Part shown: positions 7,527 through 13,918 of the stretch, piece after piece
How positions within the stretch are numbered: the first letter of the stretch is position 1
Layout: each line of letters starts with the position of its first letter
NCBI GenBank assembly: GCA_002781125.1
Contig: PETJ01000026.1
Location: 340 to 16,370 of the forward strand
Reading direction: 5' to 3'
Length of the DNA stretch: 16,031 bases
Origin: Candidatus Nealsonbacteria bacterium CG01_land_8_20_14_3_00_12
GTDB lineage: Bacteria; Patescibacteriota; Minisyncoccia; Minisyncoccales; PETJ01
Made by a program: the position numbers and the translations under genes
The notes under the pieces: generated by a model
The model's input: the letters and a program-made list of their open reading frames with translations, nothing else
What the model was told of the DNA's origin: nothing
The model's database searches: none

Positions 7527-8557
7527 ATCTTAAATTCTATCACATCGCCATCTTGGACTATGTAATCTCGGCCAACTATTTTGAGCGAACCTGACTCTCT
7601 CGCTTCTTTCCAGTTTCCAGTTTCCAATAATTTTTGCCAAGAAATTACCTCAGCTCTAATAAATTTTTCTTTGAAATCAGAATGGACTACTCCTCCGGCT
7701 TCCGGTGCCCTGAGCCCTCTTTTTAATGTCCAAGCCCGAGTTTCTTTTCCACCGGCTACAGTATAAAAAGTAATTAAATCAAGAATATTGTAACAAGCAA
7801 GAATTAGTTGGTCAAGTTGTGATTCAAAGCCCAAGTCTTTTGTTTCATTCTGAGAAAGCTCCGAAAGTTCCACCTCATCCTTCAAATTCATCCCCAAATA
7901 ACCAACACCCGAGGTTGGATATTTTTTATCGTCGGTATTTAAGAGATATAAAATTGGTTTTTGGGTCAAAAACTGGTATTCTTTAATTTCTAATCTTTCT
8001 TCATCATTTAAATTAATTTCAGAAATTAATTTTCCCTGAGAAACCCAATCTCTGACTTTTTTAAATAACTCTTCTTTCTTCAAGGCTTTTTTGTCTTTTG
8101 ACTTCACTTCTTTTCCAGCTTTGGAGAGCAGGCCCTCCAAAGTTTCTAAATCCTTCATCAAAAGTTCAACTTTGACTATTTCAATGTCTCTTTCTGGGTC
8201 AATGGGACCAGCCACATGTTCAACCTTAGGATCCTCAAAGGCTCTCACTACTTCTGAAATGGCATCACAATTTCTAATATGAGCCAAAAATTGGTTCCCC
8301 AAACCTTCGCCTTTGTGAGCTCCTTTAACTAATCCAGCAATGTCAATAAATTCAATAACAGTGGGAGTAACTTTTTGAGGTTTAATAATTTCAGAAATCC
8401 TCGCCAATCTTTCATCAGGAACGCTAACCACTCCAACATTAGGATGGATGGTGGTAAAAGGATAAGCAGCAATATCAACCGGTATTTTCGTCAAGGCCTT
8501 AAATAAAGTGGATTTCCCCACATTGGGCAAACCCACAATACCCACTGAAAATGACAT
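7523..8557 (-). CDS. ychF: Redox- or ribosome-associated ATPase/GTPase YchF (Obg-like)
   Basis: Universally conserved Obg-family P-loop protein that binds ribosomes. The start chosen is the ATG at 8555-8557, giving MSFSVGIVGLPNVGKSTLF. The open frame runs 12 codons further, but that extension is AT-rich, unlike the family, and would run into the divergent gene. The G1 motif is GLPNVGKST, G3 is DIAGLVKGAHKGEGLG, and LLNTDD stands where the degenerate G4 NxxE motif occurs. The HVAGPIDPERDIEIVKVEL block is typical of YchF, and the C-terminal TGS domain includes ITFYTVAGGKETRAW and YIVQDGDVIEFKI. The protein is 344 residues. It probably leads the rpsF-ssb-rpsR operon and is divergent from the IMPase gene with a 25-base gap. 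Confidence 0.96.
7607..7627. repeat. Three tandem heptanucleotides in ychF
   Basis: TTTCCAG, TTTCCAG, TTTCCAA on the plus strand (CTGGAAA-type units on the coding strand) code for LETGNWKE near the ychF C-terminus. The protein is not obviously lengthened here, so this may be chance or a small local expansion. Confidence 0.5.
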
Positions 8558-8574
8558 ATAAATTATGTTATAAT
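8545..8574 (+). promoter_or_regulatory. Candidate promoter for the IMPase-phosphomannomutase pair
   Basis: A perfect TATAAT (8569-8574) lies eight bases before the ATG at 8583. CTGAAA (8545-8550, 4 of 6 to the -35 consensus) lies 18 bases upstream of it, inside the start of ychF. Transcription would start on or next to the ATG, giving a leaderless mRNA. On the minus strand TATAAC overlaps the same TTATAA core nine bases before the ychF ATG, so the two promoters may share it. Confidence 0.5.
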
Positions 8575-8582
8575 AAAAAAAT

Positions 8583-9350
8583 ATGAAAATCAACCCTAAT
8601 TTTAAAAAGGTTGCTTTGCAGGCTGTAAAGGCAGCGGGAAAGATAGTAGAAAAAAATTTTTTAAAAAATCATAGGGTTCGTTTCAAAAAAGACTTAAGTT
8701 TAGTTACCGATGTTGATTTAGAAGCAGAAAAAATAATTAGAACAATTATTAAAAAAAATTTCCCATCTCATAGCATTGTAAGTGAAGAAAGTGGAGGAGA
8801 ATTTGGTAAAGATTTTACCTGGGTAGTAGATCCACTTGATGGTACAACGAATTATGTTTTAGGATTTCCTTTTTTCTCTGTAGCTCTGGCTCTCGTGAAG
8901 GGCGAAGAACCACTTTTGGGTGTGGTGTTTAATCCTATAAGTGGAGAATTGTATGTGGCAGAAAAGGGAGGGGGTGCTTATTTAAATAAAAAAATAATTA
9001 AAACGAAAGCAAGCGATAATATTTCGAAACACTTTTTAATTTTTAATAAAGGAAAAGATTTAATTGGCGGGCTTAAGGTTTTAATGAAAATTGCTCCCCA
9101 ACTAGAAAGAGTTCGCATCTGGGGTAGTGGTCATTTGGAGATTTGTCAAGTAGCGAGAGGAAGAGTCGAGGGATACGTGACCGCAAAACCCGCTTGTCAC
9201 GATACAATCGCCAGCGTTTTAATTGCCAAAGAGGCAGGAGCCGAGGCCACAGATTTTAATGGTAATCAATTCACCATCCATTCTGAAAACCTGATCGTCG
9301 CTAGAAAAAAAATTCATAATCAGCTTTTAAAACTGATTAAAATAAAATAA
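8583..9350 (+). CDS. Inositol monophosphatase family protein (SuhB-like)
   Basis: Mg2+-dependent phosphatase of the IMPase/FBPase/CysQ superfamily. The metal-binding motifs are present: SEES (Glu69), VDPLDGTTN (Asp83, Asp86), and CHDTIASVLIAKEAGA (Asp207), where the usual Trp before the Asp is His. The region WGSGHLEICQVARGRVEGY is also typical. Its 255 residues are normal for the family. The substrate cannot be read from sequence: inositol phosphate, another sugar phosphate or an adenosine-phosphate are possible. It is followed after five bases by a phosphohexomutase gene, which favours a role in sugar-phosphate metabolism, but that is inference. The ATG sits right behind a TATAAT box with no Shine-Dalgarno sequence. 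Confidence 0.9.
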   Translation: MKINPNFKKVALQAVKAAGKIVEKNFLKNHRVRFKKDLSLVTDVDLEAEKIIRTIIKKNFPSHSIVSEESGGEFGKDFTWVVDPLDGTTNYVLGFPFFSVALALVKGEEPLLGVVFNPISGELYVAEKGGGAYLNKKIIKTKASDNISKHFLIFNKGKDLIGGLKVLMKIAPQLERVRIWGSGHLEICQVARGRVEGYVTAKPACHDTIASVLIAKEAGAEATDFNGNQFTIHSENLIVARKKIHNQLLKLIKIK

Positions 9351-9355
9351 ACACT

Positions 9356-10780
9356 ATGGAAATTTTTCGTGCCTACGACATAAGGGGGGAGTATCCCAAA
9401 GATATTAACGATGATATTTGCTATAAAATCGCCAGGATTCTGGTGCGGACTTTTAATGCTAAAAATGTGGTTATTGGTAGAGATGTCAGTTTGGCTACGC
9501 CAAAAATCTATAAATCATTAATCAAAGGGGCGCTTGATCAAGGAGCGGACATTATTGATATTGGTATCGCCGGAACCGATGTAGTTTATTTTGCTGCCGG
9601 CCATTACAAATTTAATATTGGCTTAGAAGTCACTGCTTCCCATTCAGCTGGTTACTTAAGCGGAATAAAAATTTTAGGACCCGGAGCCACTCCCTTTGGG
9701 AAAGGAATGGGTATGGAGAAATTGAAAGAAGACTTTTTAAATTACCGAGAAGTTAAACCAGAAAAAAAAGGAAAATTAATAAAAAAAGATGTTTGGAAAG
9801 ATTTTATTACCCAGGTTTTAGAGTTTGTTGACGCGAGCAAAATTAAACCTTTAAAAGTTGTCAGTGACGCCTCAAATGCTGTAGGTGTTTTAGAAATTGA
9901 TAATTTAGAAAAACACCTACCCCAAATAGAATTTATCAAGCTTAATTGGAAATTAGATGGTCGTTATCCTGGCCATCAGCCAAACCCTTTTTTAAAAGAA
10001 AATCGCCAACAATTGGTGGCGAAAGTAAAAAAAGTCAAAGCCGATTTAGGAATAGCTTTTGATGGCGATGCCGACAGAGTATATTTTGTCGACGAAAACG
10101 GCGATTATATTTTCGGTGTTTATATTAATGCCTTAATTGCTGAGAAAACGTGTAGGGCTAATCCGGGAGGAGTGGTTTTGTATGATGTCCGAGCTACCCG
10201 TTATATTAAAATGAAAATTCTTGAAGCTGGCGGAATCCCTAAAATGGAGTTAGTCGGCCATGTTTTCTTTAAGAATCGAATGAGAAAAGAAAATGCTATT
10301 TTTGGTGGCGAAGCCTCAGGTCATATATATTATAATTTTGGAGATTACATGGTGGAAAATAGCTTAATTGCTTTTTGCCAGATTCTTCAAATAATTTCTG
10401 AAAGTGGGAAAAGCTTAAGCGAATTAACTAGAGAAGCTCGGATTAATTATCCAGTCAGCGGTGAATACAATTTTATTTTGCCGGGTTTTGCTGAGACAGA
10501 TGATTTAACCCCCGAAGCGATAGCTGTGATGAATAAAATTTTAGCCAAGGTCAGAGAAAAATATTCTGACGGAGAAATTTCTGATTTCGATACTTTGACT
10601 ATTTATTACCCCGACTGGAATTTTAATCTCCGGCCATCAGCTAATGATCCCGTATTGCGCTTTACTGCCGAAGCAACCAGCAACGAATTACTTTTGAGAA
10701 AACAAAAAGAAGTTTTTGAATTACTAAAAGCCGAAGGCTGCCAATATCTCAATGACAGCGGAGTAGAATTATTATATTAG
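9356..10780 (+). CDS. Phosphomannomutase/phosphoglucomutase
   Basis: Alpha-D-phosphohexomutase that interconverts hexose 6-phosphate and 1-phosphate, supplying mannose-1-P or glucose-1-P for sugar nucleotides. The N-terminus FRAYDIRGEYP is typical of the AlgC/ManB class. The catalytic phosphoserine loop is TASHSAGYLSGIK (Ser95), where most members have TASHNP. The metal loop is DGDADR (236-241), the sugar-binding loop is GGEASGH (317-323), and the C-terminal phosphate-binding RPSANDPVLRFTAEA is present. At 474 residues it is complete. It overlaps the convergent trpS by nine bases. A stand-alone phosphomannose-isomerase cupin and a sugar-nucleotide epimerase are encoded about 3 kb away, which suits mannose-linked surface glycan synthesis. 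Confidence 0.93.
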   Translation: MEIFRAYDIRGEYPKDINDDICYKIARILVRTFNAKNVVIGRDVSLATPKIYKSLIKGALDQGADIIDIGIAGTDVVYFAAGHYKFNIGLEVTASHSAGYLSGIKILGPGATPFGKGMGMEKLKEDFLNYREVKPEKKGKLIKKDVWKDFITQVLEFVDASKIKPLKVVSDASNAVGVLEIDNLEKHLPQIEFIKLNWKLDGRYPGHQPNPFLKENRQQLVAKVKKVKADLGIAFDGDADRVYFVDENGDYIFGVYINALIAEKTCRANPGGVVLYDVRATRYIKMKILEAGGIPKMELVGHVFFKNRMRKENAIFGGEASGHIYYNFGDYMVENSLIAFCQILQIISESGKSLSELTREARINYPVSGEYNFILPGFAETDDLTPEAIAVMNKILAKVREKYSDGEISDFDTLTIYYPDWNFNLRPSANDPVLRFTAEATSNELLLRKQKEVFELLKAEGCQYLNDSGVELLY

Positions 10781-11767
10781 ACCCATTTTTTTCTTGACCT
10801 CTTGCAAGGTGGATTGGGCGATAATTTGGGCTCTTTTTCTACCTTGTTCTAAAATTTCTTTGACATAAACTTCTCTGGAGAGAAGTTCTTTTCTTTTCCG
10901 GCGCAATGGCTCCAAAGAGTTAATGAGTAATTCAGTTAAAGATTTTTTAAATTTCTCATAACCTCCTCCTTTAAATTTTTTCTCTAATTCCCTAATTGAT
11001 TTTCCAGAGAAAAGCGAGAATATAGTTAAGAGATTAGATATTCCCGGCTTTTTTTCTGAGTCATAAATTATTGTTTTACCAGGGTCAGTTACGGCAGCCA
11101 TTATTTTCTTTTGGATAATTTCAGGCTCATCAAACAATTCAATGCATCCTTGTGGGTCATCGGTTTTTGACATTTTCTTTTTTGGATTTTGCAGGGACAT
11201 AATTTTTTCTCCAGTTTTAGGCAATAAAACCTTCGGTTCTTTAAAAACTGGGTGGTGGGCGGGTGGCGTCCCAAATTTTTTGTTAAAGCGACGGGCAATT
11301 TCTCGAGTTAGTTCAACGTGTTGCTGTTGATCCCGGCCAACCGGGACCAAATCGGTTTGATAAAGCAAAATGTCAGCTGCCATCAAAAGGGGATAGTTTA
11401 AGAGTCCGGCATTAACGTATTCTGGATGTTTTTTTGCTTTTTCTTTAAACTGGGTCATTCTTTGAAGTTCGCCTAGAGGAGTAATGGTTCCCAAAAGCCA
11501 AGATAGTTCAGCATGTTCTTTTACCTGGGACTGAACAAAAAAGATACATTTTTCCGGGTCAAGACCGGAAGCTAAATAAGCAATAGCCAGCTCCGTAATA
11601 TTTTTTTGCAATTTTTCAGCTTTATAAGGAGTGGTTATGGCATGCAAGTCGACAATACAAAAAATACACTCAGCTTTTTCCTGGAGTTCAATCCATTGTC
11701 TAATTGCTCCCAAATAATTTCCAATATGTAATTCTCCTGTTGGTCTGATGCCGCTAAAAACTCGCAT
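10772..11767 (-). CDS. trpS: Tryptophanyl-tRNA synthetase
   Basis: Class I synthetase that charges tRNA-Trp. The N-terminus MRVFSGIRPTGELHIGN holds the HIGN signature (14-17), and KMSKT (198-202) is the KMSKS-type loop. MAADILLYQTDLVPVGRDQ and QHVELTREIARRF are typical of bacterial TrpRS. Its 331 residues match the family. It starts three bases after the rnj stop, so it is probably translated from the same mRNA. Its last codons overlap the end of the phosphomannomutase gene on the other strand. Confidence 0.97.
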   Translation of the reverse strand: MRVFSGIRPTGELHIGNYLGAIRQWIELQEKAECIFCIVDLHAITTPYKAEKLQKNITELAIAYLASGLDPEKCIFFVQSQVKEHAELSWLLGTITPLGELQRMTQFKEKAKKHPEYVNAGLLNYPLLMAADILLYQTDLVPVGRDQQQHVELTREIARRFNKKFGTPPAHHPVFKEPKVLLPKTGEKIMSLQNPKKKMSKTDDPQGCIELFDEPEIIQKKIMAAVTDPGKTIIYDSEKKPGISNLLTIFSLFSGKSIRELEKKFKGGGYEKFKKSLTELLINSLEPLRRKRKELLSREVYVKEILEQGRKRAQIIAQSTLQEVKKKMGLI

Positions 11768-11770
11768 ATT

Positions 11771-13450
11771 TTATACTTCGATGATTACGGGAAGAATCAT
11801 TGGCCGTCTTTGGGTTTTTGAAAAGAGAAATTGGCCTAATTTATTCCTTATTTCATCTTTAATATAGCTCCAATTGACCGCTCCCCCTGTGCCAGCTGCC
11901 CGATTAACTATTCCGATTACCTTTTTCCGAGTCTCCCTGAGTAATTCCTTTGATTCTCTGAGATAAACAAACCCTCTTGATATTATATCAGGAGAACCCT
12001 TCACCTGACCAGTCTTTCTATCAACCACAGCCACAATGACAAACATTCCATCTCTGGCTAACATCTGTCGGTCTCTGAGTACCACCTCACCAACATCGCC
12101 AATTCCCAAACCATCAACCATGACATAATTTGAGGGGGCGGTTTCTTTTTCAAGATAGATTCTTTTTTGGTTTAAATTAACGATTTTTCCATTTTCAGCA
12201 ACAACAATATTTTTTTCCGGGATACCTGCTTCTTTAGCTAATTCTGAATGAGCCACTAACATCGAATACTGGCCGTGGATGGGCAAGAAAAACTTTGGCT
12301 TCATAATCCCAATCATTTCTTTCAATTCTTCCTTTTGGGCATGGCCTCCAGCATGAATATCCATCATTTTATAATGGAAAACTTTCGCTCCTTGGCGCAA
12401 AATATCGTCTTTTAACATCTGAACCGTTCTTTCATTTCCCGGAATAACCGAAGAAGAAAGGATAACCGAATCTCCTTTCTTTAGGCGAATGAAAGGATGC
12501 TCTTTAATGGCAACCCTCATTAGAATCGCCGAACCTTCTCCCTGAGCGCCGGTACATAAAATGGTGATTTTTGAATCGGGATAATTTAAAACCTCTTTTC
12601 CTTTAATTAAGGTGCCCTTTTTTGACTTGATATAACCTAAAATTTTTGAAATCTCAACGTTAGTTTTCATTGAATAGCCTTCGAGGGAAACCTTCCTGCC
12701 ATATTTCTCTGACAAAGAGATAATCTGCTGGATTCTGTTAATTAAAGAAGCAAAGGTGGCGGCAATAATTCTACCCGGGGCTTTTTTGAAAATTTCATCC
12801 AGATTTTTTTCAATTGTTTTTTCAGAAAGGGAATGACCGTCTTCTTCGGCTCCGGTAGAATCTGAAAGCAAAAGCAAAATTTTTCTTTTAGCTAAAGAAT
12901 ACAGTTTTTGAAAGTCAGTTGGTAAATCATTGACCGGATGAGAGTCAAATTTGAAATCAGAAGTGTGTAAGATGTCGCCTACTGGAGTCTCAATCAACAG
13001 GCCTAAATTGTCGGGAATGTTATGGTTTTGGCGGAAAAATTCAATTCTAAAAGGACCTAGCCTAATTTTTGAACCGCTTTTAACTTCAGTGATGTCTAAC
13101 CTGGGCAGGTTCGAAAAATCTCCCTGTCTTTTTAAAATTATTCCTCGGGTTAGAGGGGAGGCAAAGATTTCTAAATTTGGGTGCCAAATCTTTTCAATCA
13201 AATAGGGGATAGCGCCAATATGGTCATAATGACCGTGAGTAAAGACAACTCCTAAAATATTTTTTTCCTTTCCTTTAAGAAAACTGGTATTTGGCACAAT
13301 ATAATCAATTCCTGGCATATCTTCTTCAGGCAGACGAAATCCCATATCAATAACTAAAATCGCCTTTTGATATTCAAGGAGCATCATATTCCTACCAACC
13401 TCACCCAGTCCACCTAAAGGAATGATCCGTAAATTAGTAATTTTTTTCAT
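11771..13450 (-). CDS. rnj: Ribonuclease J
   Basis: Metallo-beta-lactamase/beta-CASP ribonuclease with 5'-3' exo- and endonuclease activity in mRNA decay and RNA maturation. The start chosen is the ATG at 13448-13450, giving MKKITNLRIIPLGGLGEVG, the usual N-terminus. The open frame continues upstream only because the tRNA-Leu sequence happens to lack stops. Metal ligands are THGHYDHIG (residues 71-79), His143 in QNHNIPDN and LHTSDFKFD (Asp165). The beta-CASP motifs include MDIHAGGHAQKEE and FLPIHGQY. The 559 residues are typical. There is no ribosome site: the sequence before the ATG is the tRNA 3' end plus three bases. trpS follows after three bases. Confidence 0.96.
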   Translation of the reverse strand: MKKITNLRIIPLGGLGEVGRNMMLLEYQKAILVIDMGFRLPEEDMPGIDYIVPNTSFLKGKEKNILGVVFTHGHYDHIGAIPYLIEKIWHPNLEIFASPLTRGIILKRQGDFSNLPRLDITEVKSGSKIRLGPFRIEFFRQNHNIPDNLGLLIETPVGDILHTSDFKFDSHPVNDLPTDFQKLYSLAKRKILLLLSDSTGAEEDGHSLSEKTIEKNLDEIFKKAPGRIIAATFASLINRIQQIISLSEKYGRKVSLEGYSMKTNVEISKILGYIKSKKGTLIKGKEVLNYPDSKITILCTGAQGEGSAILMRVAIKEHPFIRLKKGDSVILSSSVIPGNERTVQMLKDDILRQGAKVFHYKMMDIHAGGHAQKEELKEMIGIMKPKFFLPIHGQYSMLVAHSELAKEAGIPEKNIVVAENGKIVNLNQKRIYLEKETAPSNYVMVDGLGIGDVGEVVLRDRQMLARDGMFVIVAVVDRKTGQVKGSPDIISRGFVYLRESKELLRETRKKVIGIVNRAAGTGGAVNWSYIKDEIRNKLGQFLFSKTQRRPMILPVIIEV

Positions 13451-13453
13451 AAG

Positions 13454-13540
13454 TGGTGCGGACGGAGAGACTTGAACTCTCACGGGCTTTCGCCCCTTGG
13501 CTTCTGAAACCAAGGTGTCTACCGGTTCCACCACGTCCGC
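13454..13540 (-). tRNA. tRNA-Leu (anticodon CAG)
   Basis: Complete class II tRNA of 87 nt with encoded CCA (complement at 13454-13456). The acceptor stem is GCGGACG/CGTCCGC with A as discriminator. The D arm includes GTGG...GGTAGACAC, the anticodon arm is TTGGT-TTCAGAA-GCCAA with CAG at positions 34-36, and the long variable arm is GGGGCGAAAGCCCGT. The T arm is GAGAG-TTCAAGT-CTCTC. It reads the Leu codon CUG. Its first base directly follows the cupin stop codon (TAG, 13543-13541 on this strand), and three bases separate its CCA from the rnj ATG. Confidence 0.97.
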
Positions 13541-13918
13541 CTATTTTGGACTTTTTCGGCCGTATTTATCTTCAATTCTTATTTCGTCATTCTCCTTAAC
13601 TTTCCCAGTGGAAATCTCTAAAACTTTTGAATTTTTTATTCCTTCTATTTGATGTAAGAATTTTCTGGGGACAAAAGTATACTCGCCCTCTTTTAAAATT
13701 TTCTTTTTTAACGATTTTAAATCTTTCCCGATAGTTACCTTTATCTTTCCAGAAATTAAATACCAAAATTCCCTTCTCAATTTATGGAATTGTAAAGACA
13801 AACTTTCTCCTTTTTTAATTTGGAGAATTTTTACCGTACAAGGTTTATTGTCAATAAACTTAATAAACCCGCCCCAAGGGCGACGAAAATCCTTTTCTAA
13901 TCTTATTTCTTGAGTCAC
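13541..13918 (-). CDS. Stand-alone cupin of the mannose-6-phosphate isomerase type II C-terminal family
   Basis: 125-residue single-domain cupin resembling the C-terminal isomerase domain of bifunctional mannose-1-phosphate guanylyltransferase/mannose-6-phosphate isomerase. Signs are RRPWGGF near the N-terminus, the metal-binding strand LSLQFHKLRREFWYLISG, TFVPRKFLHQIEG and the terminal IRIEDKYGR. It may isomerise mannose-6-P and fructose-6-P or bind a related sugar phosphate. The guanylyltransferase domain is absent here. It starts with GTG at 13918, overlapping the TGA of the upstream epimerase gene (GTGA). Its stop codon abuts the tRNA-Leu gene with no spacer. The operon with a sugar-nucleotide epimerase supports a surface-glycan role. 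Confidence 0.88.
   Translation of the reverse strand: MTQEIRLEKDFRRPWGGFIKFIDNKPCTVKILQIKKGESLSLQFHKLRREFWYLISGKIKVTIGKDLKSLKKKILKEGEYTFVPRKFLHQIEGIKNSKVLEISTGKVKENDEIRIEDKYGRKSPK

Noticed and set aside
8558..8593. 12-codon N-terminal extension of YchF
   Set aside because: The extension is Ile/Tyr/Phe-rich AT sequence, overlaps the divergent gene start and contains the promoter core. MSFSVGIVGLPNVG is the usual start.
13451..13534. 28-residue N-terminal extension of RNase J in an open frame
   Set aside because: It is the tRNA-Leu sequence read as codons. The family N-terminus begins at the ATG at 13450.
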